The notes under the pieces were generated by a model, which did not search any database, was not told the DNA's origin, and saw only the letters and a list, made by a program, of their open reading frames with translations. Source: an uncultured Holdemanella sp. (lineage in GTDB: Bacteria; Bacillota_I; Bacilli_A; Erysipelotrichales; Erysipelotrichaceae). Taken from it: a DNA stretch of 64,000 nt. The stretch lies in the NCBI RefSeq assembly GCF_934754935.1, contig NZ_CAKVJB010000007.1, forward strand, positions 1 through 64,000, read 5' to 3'. Position 1 is the first letter of the stretch, and the number at the start of each line of letters is the position of its first letter. Below, piece by piece: positions 1-8,236 of this stretch. The position numbers and the translations under genes were made by a program.

Positions 1-8
1 AAGTAAAA

Positions 9-48
9 AATGAGCGTAAGGCCTTTAAACAAAAGGTTTGCGCTCATT
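9..48 (-). terminator. Rho-independent terminator of the PemK/MazF-like gene
   Basis: An imperfect hairpin has outer arms AATGAGCG and CGCTCATT and a mostly paired inner arm. Read on the minus strand it is followed by TTTTTTACTT, a typical T tract. It overlaps the stop codon of the minus-strand reading frame ending at 44, so it fits as the terminator of the toxin-like gene on that strand. Confidence 0.75.
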
Positions 49-313
49 GTTGCGTTATATAACTGTCGAAAACGGGAATAGATGATTTTAAATTTAAAAT
101 ATATTCTCTTAATGAGATATCATCTGATAATTCAAGAATTTTTCTTATTTCTGATAGTTCATCCTGTGCTTTATTACGCTGGCCTTTTATTTTCGTGATG
201 TAGTTTAATTTGTCATTCAAACGGTTTTTTAAATCAAAATAGTAAACGAATAGACCAACTGTTTTAGCAATGGCTTTATCGATTTTTTCATATCTGTCAT
301 TGGCAATGAACAA
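44..313 (-). pseudogene. Frame-shifted C-terminal part of the PemK/MazF-like gene
   Basis: This reading frame overlaps the 3' end of the toxin-like gene in another frame. Its useful part starts at about 285 with KIDKAIAKTVGLF, which matches how PemK/MazF-like proteins of Bacillota usually continue after ...SLPMTDMKK. A helical, charged tail follows (about 55 residues, coiled-coil-like, ending RKILELSDD). The codons before the join look like toxin sequence read out of frame, and no ribosome binding site sits before the ATG at 313. I read it as the natural C-terminus of the upstream gene, separated by one missing A in an A6 run (283-288 on the plus strand). It could be expressed by -1 slippage, or the gene may be inactive. 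Confidence 0.6.
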
Positions 314-681
314 ATATAATCTCCTAGTCTTGCTTTGCTAACACACATTATATTGGATGTGTTTGCTTGACCATCTAAAATAATCGTGCCCATGCTATCT
401 GTTTGTGGGGTAATATTAGCTACACAAGGTAATGTGCTATTGTCATGGGTGATCGGAATTACAATTGTATTACCTGAGTGTGAATTCGCAACGTTATTTT
501 GAATAATGAGTGCTGGTCTTTCTTTTTGCACTTCATTTCCAATACCGCAACCAAAATTACAGCGATAAACTTGTCCTCTTTTTATAGTTCTTGTACTTGC
601 ATTTTGTGCAATAGAATCTAAATAAAGTTTGGTTTTCAGCCAATCCAACATTCTTTGAATGTGCTCGAGTTCAATGTTCAT
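229..681 (-). CDS. PemK/MazF-like endoribonuclease toxin, frame-shifted near its end
   Basis: The family cleaves RNA and acts as the toxin of type II toxin-antitoxin modules. The core motifs are visible: RGQVYRCNFGCGIGNEVQKE, then RPALIIQNN, NTIVIPIT and the terminal SKARLGDYICSLP. An N-terminal helix of about 30 residues precedes the core, as in other PemK-like proteins of Bacillota. The start at 681 has a GAGGAGG ribosome binding site. After MTDMKK the frame runs into SIKPLLKQLV..., which does not look like the family, while the -1 frame does. No antitoxin gene lies beside it in the window. Function is likely from the family; activity of this allele is uncertain because of the frameshift. 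Confidence 0.75.
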   Translation of the reverse strand: MNIELEHIQRMLDWLKTKLYLDSIAQNASTRTIKRGQVYRCNFGCGIGNEVQKERPALIIQNNVANSHSGNTIVIPITHDNSTLPCVANITPQTDSMGTIILDGQANTSNIMCVSKARLGDYICSLPMTDMKKSIKPLLKQLVYSFTILI

Positions 682-884
682 TCTTATATTTCCTCCTCTT
701 GTTTTCCTAATATGGTATATGAATAATTGACATTATGAGTGGCATTAATTTGAATTAAGCTTAAACTTTTATAAACAAAAGCATCATGTAAACAAATTTT
801 TGATCGAATAATAAGAGAATCAGTTTCTGAAATATGATTTCTAAATTTGGAATGTTTCATTTTTTTATTTTTTTGATGGATTTG

Positions 885-912
885 GTTATAAAAATGTTAC
901 AATTTTTATAAC
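885..912. promoter_or_regulatory. Inverted repeat upstream of ptuA (possible operator)
   Basis: GTTATAAAAAT and ATTTTTATAAC form a perfect 11-bp inverted repeat around a 6-base centre, ending 23 bases before the PtuA start. It overlaps the region where the promoter should lie (TACAAT at 898-903 is a possible -10). The spacing suggests an operator or promoter-embedded palindrome, not a terminator, because no T tract follows. No regulator gene is adjacent, so the role is inferred from position. The rest of the 682-935 gap shows nothing else convincing. Confidence 0.35.
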
Positions 913-935
913 AGAAAATGAAGAGAGGTCTGAAC

Positions 936-2864
936 ATGGAATTGGTGTTTTTGTATGTAAATTTATCAAGAAGTAACTTTATCGAAAAAAGTGGTTTTAA
1001 TTTTTCTCCAAATTATGATTTTGAGGTTAATTATAAAGATGGCTATTATGAACTTTCTGAAAACAAACAAGAGGTAGCGGTTTCAGATGATTTTTTTGAT
1101 AAAGATAGGTGTATTACGAATATCACAGCTATAGTTGGTGAAAATGGTGCAGGAAAAACTACTCTTTTGGATTATATTCTTTTATCAGGTTTAAGTGTAA
1201 AACAAAATAAAAATAAAGAATACTATGATTATTATATGGATGAGTTTGAATATAAGAAACAAATCGTGATTTATAAAGATGGCGATGAATTGGTTTGTTA
1301 TCATAGTATTAATAATTTTATAGAATTTAAAGATCCACGGATAAAGTATATTAATGTTAATAAAGATAAAGAATTTATTGATAACTTAAAAAATAATACT
1401 GGATTTAAGAATATGACTAAAATCTCTTTAACAAATAGTTTATATTCAAAAAACGAAATATCAAAACAGGGGCGTCTTGATACGATTACGTTAAATCCAA
1501 ATACCATAAATGGGTTGAAAAATTCATTTTTTGAAAAAAGCGTTTGTTTTGATAAATCGAAATATGATGCGTTTAATAAAATACCTACCATTTTATCTGG
1601 ATATAAAGATACAAAGGATTTTCAGAATATATTAGATCTGTGGTATACAAAATATATTTTAAGTAAGAATGAAAAAAGTATATTTGAAAATCTCGTGAAT
1701 CGAGATATAACGATTTCATTTAAAAATGTTAAGGTGTATTTAGATAAATGGGATGAAGAGTATTTGAATCATTATAAAAAGGATGAATCTGGTCTGATTT
1801 CATTTCGTGATACATGGGTAAAATCAATAGTAAAAGTTGAGGGAGAATCACACAATGTTGATATAGCTTTAAATTTATACGAAAATTTGCTTTTTGAATT
1901 AATCACATATAAAGGTATAAAAAATATAGGAGTATTTGGTAGTAACCAAGAAATGATTGAATATATTGAATCAAATGTAAAATCTATAAACGATACTTTG
2001 TATTTTAAGAATGCCTATAATGAAATAAAGGCTTATGAAAAATGCTTAAATAATTGTATGCAGTATCCTTGTTTATTGCCTAGGGATGATTCGGGTTATG
2101 TTTTTAATAAAATCATTAAACCGAAAAGTAAAGAGCTTTCTGAATTTTTGGATTTAGTTGAGGACGCATTTTTAAATAGCGAAAGTTCGTTTGTTTTAAA
2201 ATATATTGACATTGGAGGACTTGATTTTTCTAGTGGAGAAAGAGCTTTACTAAACTTTTTCTCATGGATGCATATACTTCCATATTTTAATAAAATTCAA
2301 ACAGAAATAGAAAAAAGTCTATTTGATAACATTTTATTGTTGATTGATGAAATTGATTTATATTGCCATCCGAGTTGGCAACAAAAATTGTTGTATTATT
2401 TGATTCAAGAAGCGAAACTAAACTTTAAAGGTAAAAATGTTCAGATTATATTTACAACACATAGTCCTATTGTATTATCGGATATGCCTAGATCAAACAT
2501 TATATATTTGAAGCATCAAGATGGAAAATTGGTTATAGATGGAAAAGAAAATCATAAGGAAACTTTTGGTACAAATATATATAAGTTATTTGATGATGCT
2601 TTTTTCTTGGAGAAACAAGGTCAGGTTGGTCAATTTGCAAAAGGGAAAATTCAAACTTTGATTGACAAAGTAAGAAATGTGGATAAATTAGATGCTGAGC
2701 GTATTAATCGATTAAAACAAGAAATATCTATGATTGGTGAACCTTTGATTCGAGAAAAGCTGATTTCTATGTTGGTAAGAGTTAAATTTAATGATGAAAT
2801 GAGTTTAAAAGAAAAGAAAATTAAGTTATATAGAGAAAGAATCAAGCAATTAGAAGGTGAATAA
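936..2864 (+). CDS. ptuA: Septu defence ATPase PtuA
   Basis: This is an ABC/SMC-like AAA ATPase of about 642 residues. Walker A is GENGAGKTT at residues 68-76. The C-terminal half carries an ABC signature-like FSSGERALLNFF, a Walker B LLIDEIDLYCHP and the H-loop TTHSPIVLSDMP, the usual pattern of PtuA/OLD-type ATPases. I chose the ATG at 936 over the one at 918 because GAGAGG lies 7 bases before it. The HNH nuclease gene starts 1 base after its stop. In Septu, PtuA complexes with the HNH protein PtuB and restricts phage. The pairing and domain types are seen; anti-phage activity is family knowledge. Confidence 0.85.
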   Translation: MELVFLYVNLSRSNFIEKSGFNFSPNYDFEVNYKDGYYELSENKQEVAVSDDFFDKDRCITNITAIVGENGAGKTTLLDYILLSGLSVKQNKNKEYYDYYMDEFEYKKQIVIYKDGDELVCYHSINNFIEFKDPRIKYINVNKDKEFIDNLKNNTGFKNMTKISLTNSLYSKNEISKQGRLDTITLNPNTINGLKNSFFEKSVCFDKSKYDAFNKIPTILSGYKDTKDFQNILDLWYTKYILSKNEKSIFENLVNRDITISFKNVKVYLDKWDEEYLNHYKKDESGLISFRDTWVKSIVKVEGESHNVDIALNLYENLLFELITYKGIKNIGVFGSNQEMIEYIESNVKSINDTLYFKNAYNEIKAYEKCLNNCMQYPCLLPRDDSGYVFNKIIKPKSKELSEFLDLVEDAFLNSESSFVLKYIDIGGLDFSSGERALLNFFSWMHILPYFNKIQTEIEKSLFDNILLLIDEIDLYCHPSWQQKLLYYLIQEAKLNFKGKNVQIIFTTHSPIVLSDMPRSNIIYLKHQDGKLVIDGKENHKETFGTNIYKLFDDAFFLEKQGQVGQFAKGKIQTLIDKVRNVDKLDAERINRLKQEISMIGEPLIREKLISMLVRVKFNDEMSLKEKKIKLYRERIKQLEGE

Positions 2865-2865
2865 T

Positions 2866-3783
2866 ATGATACCGGTGCGTTTTAAAGGTAATGAAAAAGA
2901 TGTGGTTCAAAAACTATGTGGTGATTTATTAAAAAGAAAACCTAGTCAAAAGAATAAAAATGAATACAAGCGAAATTTGATACGAATAAATGAATGGTGT
3001 CAAAAACATATTATTATTGATGGTAAAAGTCTTAGCTTTGGAGAAGTTGTAAAGGCGGATTTTGAGACGTTAACAAAAATTGTGAGTATTCTTGAAAGAG
3101 AAAATATCCCTGATGATGATAAAGACTTTCTTATTGATTATTTATACAAAGAAAGATTTTCGGATAAAAAGTATAGATTGGAATTTATGGATAGTTTAGG
3201 AATTACTGTATGTCCGTATTGTAATAGAAATTTTGTAAACTCTACTAAAGAAAGGACAATGTGTCAATTTGATCACTTCTTTAACAAAAATAAATATCCT
3301 TTGTTGGCAGTTTCTTTTTATAATTTGATTCCGGTTTGCAGTAGTTGTAATCATGCTAAGGGAGAAAATGAAATTAAGTATTCGCCTCATGATAAAAAAT
3401 ATAAAACGAATGATTTGGTAAACTTTGATTTTTCAATAATTGGAATGGATTATCTATTTAATGATAAGGATTTAAAAATAGAGTTAGATGGAGATAAAGA
3501 TTTTAATCAAAATATAAAAGCTATGATGTTAGATGAAGTATATCAATTGCATACAGATGTTGTGCAGGAATGCATAAAGAAAACAATGATTTTCAATCCA
3601 GATTATCTTGATTATTTATGTACAGAATACAAAGATCTATTTGATTCTAAAGAAGAATTATATAAATTAGTGTTTGGTAATTATATAGATGAAGAATCCT
3701 TTGGTAAAAGACCATTAGCAAAATTAATGCATGATATATATGAAGATTTATTTGATATATATTATGGTGAAAAGTTTGAATAG
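2866..3783 (+). CDS. ptuB: Septu HNH endonuclease PtuB
   Basis: A 305-residue protein with an HNH/McrA-like core at about residues 114-165: CPYCNRNF, then FDHFFNK, LIPVCSSCNH and AKGENE. The two CxxC pairs would bind zinc and the DH is catalytic in the family. The ATG at 2866 is preceded by AAGGTG at a suitable distance; a GTG at 2857 would add three residues and overlap ptuA. The tight coupling to the ATPase gene is the hallmark of Septu, where PtuB is the nuclease effector. The HNH core is intact, so it should be active. Confidence 0.85.
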   Translation: MIPVRFKGNEKDVVQKLCGDLLKRKPSQKNKNEYKRNLIRINEWCQKHIIIDGKSLSFGEVVKADFETLTKIVSILERENIPDDDKDFLIDYLYKERFSDKKYRLEFMDSLGITVCPYCNRNFVNSTKERTMCQFDHFFNKNKYPLLAVSFYNLIPVCSSCNHAKGENEIKYSPHDKKYKTNDLVNFDFSIIGMDYLFNDKDLKIELDGDKDFNQNIKAMMLDEVYQLHTDVVQECIKKTMIFNPDYLDYLCTEYKDLFDSKEELYKLVFGNYIDEESFGKRPLAKLMHDIYEDLFDIYYGEKFE

Positions 3784-3798
3784 ATGTAGGAGGTTGAA

Positions 3799-5142
3799 AT
3801 GAAAAAATCAGTATTATTACCAACAGATGAAAATTTACTTTTAACAATTAAAGAAGATATACTAGATAGAAATGCAGAGTTAAATAGCTTTTGTCATTTA
3901 TTAAGCACTCAAAATTCAATGAATAGCATTGCACTTGATGGTCGGTGGGGTAGTGGTAAAACATTTTTTGTGAAGCAATGTGCTTTACTAATTAATGCGA
4001 ACAATTCTTTAAGCAATATAGATAGGAATCTTGCACAATCTATACTAGAAATAACGAAAAAATTAAATTCTTTTGATGAACTACACGATAATCAGTTATT
4101 AGCTGTATATTTTGATGCATGGGAAAATGATTCAGAAGAAGATCCAATTTTATCATTGATTTATCGACTTGCTCAACAATTGGATTTAAAAACGAATAAA
4201 TTTGATAAGGAATGTATTGCTGATTTAATTTTAGCAATTGCAGATGCGATTATGGATAGACCAATTTCTAATGTTTTAAAATGTGCAAAAGGTAAGGATT
4301 TCTTGGATGTAATTTATAAGAGTCAAGGATTGAACACAACTATAACAAAATTCTTCGAAGAAGGTTTGTTCAAGAACGCAGAAAAAATTGTTATTTTTAT
4401 TGATGAATTAGATCGATGTAGACCAAGTTATGCCGTTCGCTTACTAGAACGTATTGAACATTATTTTATAAATGATCGTATTACATTTGTTTTTTCTGCA
4501 AATTTGGAACAACTACAACATACAATAAAGAACTTTTATGGTAATAATTTTGATGCATGTAGATACTTGGATCGTTTCTTTGATTTACGTATATCTTTAA
4601 CTCCAATAAATACTACTAAGTATTATAATTCTTTAAATCTAAGTAATAATGTTGAAATTGATAGAGTGTTGATGAGAATACAACAAACTTTTAACATGTC
4701 TTTAAGAGAGCTTTGTAAATTTTATGATTCAGTGAAAGTATCTGGAATGAAAAGTTATTTTAATGAAACGGAAGACTTTATGTTTAAATATATAGTTACG
4801 CTTTGTTTAGCGTTGAAAATCACAAATATAACTTTGCATGATGAATTTATTGAAGGTAAAAACATTCAACCATTATTAGACCTATATATGAATGATTTGG
4901 GTGAATATGTAATTTATCAATTAAGAAATGGCATGGACATAAATAAAGATGCAGGTATAAATAATTATCTTGAAATAAAACAGGACTTAAAAGATTTGTA
5001 TGATGCGATTTTTATAAAGAATTATACATATAATTATACTAGTACCGTTATAGGAGCAATGGTTTTTACGAAAGATTCTAAAAAATTTATTCAGTATGTT
5101 GAAAGTTCTTTAAGTAATTATTCGTGTTATGATGACGAATAA
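3799..5142 (+). CDS. KAP-family P-loop NTPase downstream of Septu
   Basis: A 447-residue protein with Walker A DGRWGSGKT (residues 47-55) and Walker B IVIFIDELDRCRPSYA (about 198-212), the arrangement typical of KAP NTPases, the family that includes the F-plasmid phage-exclusion protein PifA. I see no clear pair of membrane helices inserted in the P-loop domain, so this looks like a soluble variant. It starts 15 bases after ptuB with a strong AGGAGG site, which suggests one transcript with ptuAB. KAP genes are common in defence islands, but a KAP subunit is not part of the classical two-gene Septu system. It may be an accessory or an independent defence gene. Confidence 0.8.
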   Translation: MKKSVLLPTDENLLLTIKEDILDRNAELNSFCHLLSTQNSMNSIALDGRWGSGKTFFVKQCALLINANNSLSNIDRNLAQSILEITKKLNSFDELHDNQLLAVYFDAWENDSEEDPILSLIYRLAQQLDLKTNKFDKECIADLILAIADAIMDRPISNVLKCAKGKDFLDVIYKSQGLNTTITKFFEEGLFKNAEKIVIFIDELDRCRPSYAVRLLERIEHYFINDRITFVFSANLEQLQHTIKNFYGNNFDACRYLDRFFDLRISLTPINTTKYYNSLNLSNNVEIDRVLMRIQQTFNMSLRELCKFYDSVKVSGMKSYFNETEDFMFKYIVTLCLALKITNITLHDEFIEGKNIQPLLDLYMNDLGEYVIYQLRNGMDINKDAGINNYLEIKQDLKDLYDAIFIKNYTYNYTSTVIGAMVFTKDSKKFIQYVESSLSNYSCYDDE

Positions 5143-5375
5143 GGAACAATATATTGGTTGATTGCTGAAAGATAGAGAATTCGACATATATTAAGTGTAA
5201 CCGATTACATTACTATGGTTATAAAACAGTTGTTAACTTTATTGATAAATGTCTTTATATAAAGTAAATTTACTAAAAAATATTTTTGAATTGTTATATA
5301 ATGTTTATGTATTTAAATATGGGTAATATTAAATATATTTAATGTTTTAACCTAAGTTTAAGTAACTAATGTTCA

Positions 5376-5403
5376 TTGACAATGGTTTATATTAGGGTAA
5401 AAT
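5376..5403 (+). promoter_or_regulatory. Likely sigma-A promoter of the polysaccharide operon
   Basis: TTGACA (5376-5381) is a perfect -35 box, followed by a 16-base spacer and TAAAAT (5398-5403) as -10. Transcription would start near 5410, about 215 bases before the first sugar gene. Confidence 0.6.
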
Positions 5404-5581
5404 ATATTAGCAACTGTTATTCTTGGGAAGGGTACGGTTATTTTTTGGAATCAATATTTATAGGGTACATGTATAGAATATTAAAAATAGCTGGTTTTCC
5501 GCATTTTTAATTGAATTGTTCATCTTTTTATTTGCTTTAGGTAGGGAGAAGTGTATCTATTTATAGAATGATTATGTATTG

Positions 5582-5607
5582 ACTCGTGTTTTTTGCGAGT
5601 TTTTTTT
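5582..5607 (+). terminator. Terminator-like hairpin before the first sugar gene (possible attenuator)
   Basis: ACTCG and CGAGT form a short stem around a U-rich 9-base loop, directly followed by eight T residues. The T tract ends at the bases before the ATG codons of the dehydratase gene. Sitting downstream of the promoter at 5376, it could act as an attenuator overcome by antitermination, or simply end upstream transcription. The 5-bp stem is short, so strength is uncertain. Confidence 0.5.
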
Positions 5608-5625
5608 ATGGAATGGGAGATTTGG

Positions 5626-7533
5626 ATGAGTAAAAATAGAAAAGAAAATAATACGCGTTGGTCTTTGGTTGTGTATGATGTGATTGTTTATGCGATATCT
5701 TCCTTATTATTAATATGGTTGTATGGTGGAAACGAATCATTAACAAATTCAGAATCTTTAAAACTAACAATCCTGGCATTTGCGATTATCTTTGTATGTC
5801 GTTTAATTGGACATATTTATGGTCAGATTTGGCGTTATGGCGGTATTCAAGGCTATATTCGTATGATTGTTTCAGATGGTATCGCATTTATACTTCTATA
5901 TGTAGTTCAAATGGCAATGCCAATTCAACGAATGAGTTTTGCGAGAACGCTAAGTTTAGTATGTGTAAACTTATTGGGTTCAATTACAATTCGTATGATT
6001 TATAGATATTGTTATTTATATAGTGATAACGTAACGAAAAAAGGTAAGTTTCTTGCTAAGTTACTATATAGATTTTCAAATATTGAAACGGATACGAATA
6101 AAGAAGTTCAAAAAATCAAGATTGCGATTGTTGGTGCAGGCCGTGTTGGTGCTAGTTTTGCAGAAGATTTATTAAATGATGAAAATGCAGTTTATACACC
6201 ACGTTGTTTTATTGATATTAATAAAGACAAAGCCGGTAGAGAAGTGCATGGCATTCCAGTATGGTATGCGGATGATACGACTTTAGAAAAGTTAAAGGCT
6301 TATGAAGTACAGGAAATTGTATTTGCGATTCCAACTATGGATGTAAACAAAAAGAAATGTTTATATGAACATTATAAGAATGCTGGATATAAAGTAAAGG
6401 TATATGACTATCCAACACTTTATACAGCAGGAAGTAAGCGTAACTTAAGAGAATTTGATATTGAAGAATTGTTGTTTAGAAAACCATTAGCTGTCACAAA
6501 TGAAGCTACGAATGCTTATTATAAAGATAAGGTAATTTTAATTACTGGTGGTGGAGGATCCATTGGATCTGAACTTTGTAGACAACTTGCTAAGATGGAA
6601 CCACGATTGATTATTATCTTAGATATTTATGAAAATGGTGCTTATGATGTACAACAAGAATTAAAGATTGCCTATGGCAATGATTTAAATCTTCAAATTG
6701 AGATTTGTTCAATTACACATAAAAAAGCATTAGAAAAAGTATTTAAGAAATATCATCCTCAAATTGTGATCAATGCAGCTGCACATAAACACGTTCCTTT
6801 AATGGAACATAATTGTGTGGAAGCTATTTATAACAATGTATTTGGAACAAAGAATTTAATTGAACTTTGTGAAAAATATGAAGCACAACGCTTTATGATG
6901 GTATCTACTGATAAAGCAGTAAACCCAACCAATGTGATGGGAGCCACAAAGCGTATGTGTGAAATGATGGTTCAATCTGCTAGTACTTATGGAAAAGTAA
7001 AATATAGTGCAACTCGTTTTGGAAATGTTTTAGGAAGTGCAGGAAGTGTAATTCCGTTATTTAAAAGACAAATTGCCAAAGGTGGTCCTGTAACATTAAC
7101 AGATAAACGAATTATTCGTTATTTTATGACTATTCCAGAAGCTAGTCAATTAGTACTACAATCGGGTGCTATGGCAAACAATGGAGAATTATTTGTACTT
7201 GATATGGGTCAACCAGTAAAGATTTTAGATTTAGCACAAAACATGATTAAACTATCAGGTGCTCATGATATTGAAATTGTAGAAACAGGATTGCGTCCTG
7301 GAGAAAAATTATATGAAGAACTATTAATCAATAGTCAAACATTAACAAAAACAGATAACGACTTGATCTTCATTGAAAAGGATACACCATTATCTAAAGA
7401 AGAAATTGACAAAAAACTTGAAGTATTAAGAAACGCAATTGAATCTGAGGATGACAATGATGCTAGAGAAGCATTAAGAAGTGTTGTACCAACATTTAGA
7501 AGACCAGAAGAAATAAATAAGCAAGTAGCATAG
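5626..7533 (+). CDS. CapD/PglF-like membrane-bound UDP-sugar 4,6-dehydratase
   Basis: A protein of about 635 residues. Four hydrophobic segments occupy the first ~130 residues, then a CoA-binding-like Rossmann region (IVGAGRVGASFAEDLL) and a C-terminal SDR dehydratase domain with ITGGGGSIGSELCRQL and STDKAVNPTNVMGATKR. The Met before GATK replaces the usual SDR Tyr, which is normal for the long PglF/CapD family. Such enzymes convert UDP-GlcNAc to the 4-keto-6-deoxy sugar. The ATG at 5626 follows GGGAGA; earlier in-frame starts (5593, 5608) lie in the terminator hairpin. It is the first gene of the sugar operon. No partner aminotransferase is encoded in this window. Confidence 0.85.
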   Translation: MSKNRKENNTRWSLVVYDVIVYAISSLLLIWLYGGNESLTNSESLKLTILAFAIIFVCRLIGHIYGQIWRYGGIQGYIRMIVSDGIAFILLYVVQMAMPIQRMSFARTLSLVCVNLLGSITIRMIYRYCYLYSDNVTKKGKFLAKLLYRFSNIETDTNKEVQKIKIAIVGAGRVGASFAEDLLNDENAVYTPRCFIDINKDKAGREVHGIPVWYADDTTLEKLKAYEVQEIVFAIPTMDVNKKKCLYEHYKNAGYKVKVYDYPTLYTAGSKRNLREFDIEELLFRKPLAVTNEATNAYYKDKVILITGGGGSIGSELCRQLAKMEPRLIIILDIYENGAYDVQQELKIAYGNDLNLQIEICSITHKKALEKVFKKYHPQIVINAAAHKHVPLMEHNCVEAIYNNVFGTKNLIELCEKYEAQRFMMVSTDKAVNPTNVMGATKRMCEMMVQSASTYGKVKYSATRFGNVLGSAGSVIPLFKRQIAKGGPVTLTDKRIIRYFMTIPEASQLVLQSGAMANNGELFVLDMGQPVKILDLAQNMIKLSGAHDIEIVETGLRPGEKLYEELLINSQTLTKTDNDLIFIEKDTPLSKEEIDKKLEVLRNAIESEDDNDAREALRSVVPTFRRPEEINKQVA

Positions 7534-7549
7534 AAGGGAAGTAAAGAAC

Positions 7550-8221
7550 ATGAATTATTTAATAGTAGTAGCACATCCTGATGATGAAGTACTAGGAGCG
7601 GGGGCTACAATTCATAAATTAATTAAAGAAGGACACAATGTAGCAGTAGCCATTATGGTATCTCAGGCTGCAGCTAGAAAAGATTTATCTTCAACATTAA
7701 CTTCTGATGAAGAAGAGGCGTTGAATTTGTTGGGTGTTAATAAAGTATATCATGCAAACTTTCCGAACATTAAGATGAATACTGTTGCACATTTGGATTT
7801 AGTGCAATTTGTAGAGAAATGTATTGAAGATTTTTCAGCTGATGCGATTATTACACATCATCCTTCAGATACAAATAATGATCATGTTCAAACCTCTTAT
7901 GCTGTACAAGCAGCAAGCAGATTGTTTCAAAGAAGAGAACATCTTCCTCAATTAAAACAACTTCTTTATATGGAAGTACTTTCTAGTACAGAATGGTCAT
8001 TTGATTCTTCGGCAAATCGTTTCATGCCAAATTATTTTGTGGAAGTAGGTAAAGAAGGAGTCGATTTAAAAATCAAAGCATTATCAAAGTATAAGGGGGT
8101 AATGCGTCCTTATCCACATCCACGTTCAAATGAAGCGCTAGAAGGTTTAGCAGCATATAGAGGTGCTCAATCTGGCTGTAATTATGCAGAAGCTTTTGAA
8201 GTTGTTTTTCAAGTATTTTAA
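7550..8221 (+). CDS. PIG-L/LmbE-family deacetylase
   Basis: A 223-residue zinc-dependent N-deacetylase-like protein. The family motif AHPDDE sits at residues 8-13 and THHPSDTNNDH supplies the downstream metal and catalytic histidines. Family members remove acetyl groups from N-acetyl sugars or derivatives. It follows the dehydratase gene by 16 bases and precedes a membrane transporter, so it probably edits a sugar intermediate or polymer. There is no signal peptide, so it acts in the cytoplasm. The exact substrate cannot be read from sequence. Confidence 0.8.
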   Translation: MNYLIVVAHPDDEVLGAGATIHKLIKEGHNVAVAIMVSQAAARKDLSSTLTSDEEEALNLLGVNKVYHANFPNIKMNTVAHLDLVQFVEKCIEDFSADAIITHHPSDTNNDHVQTSYAVQAASRLFQRREHLPQLKQLLYMEVLSSTEWSFDSSANRFMPNYFVEVGKEGVDLKIKALSKYKGVMRPYPHPRSNEALEGLAAYRGAQSGCNYAEAFEVVFQVF

Positions 8222-8236
8222 TAGGTGGTTGTTTTA

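Larger units (their letters stand above)
5143..5625 (+). other. Leader region of the polysaccharide operon
   Basis: This 480-base stretch separates the Septu/KAP genes from the sugar genes. The first 230 bases are very AT-rich and show no gene or clear terminator. A good sigma-A-type promoter lies at 5376-5403, and a terminator-like hairpin sits just before the first sugar gene. A transcript from that promoter would carry about 190 bases of untranslated leader. No tRNA, T-box or known riboswitch signature was recognised. Confidence 0.6.

Noticed and set aside
936..3783. Retron or PARIS-type system instead of Septu
   Set aside because: No reverse transcriptase or structured ncRNA is present, and the partner is an HNH nuclease rather than a TOPRIM protein; ATPase plus HNH fits Septu.
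5715..6005. Overlapping 96-codon frame inside the dehydratase gene
   Set aside because: It is a shadow of the dehydratase coding frame with no start signal.
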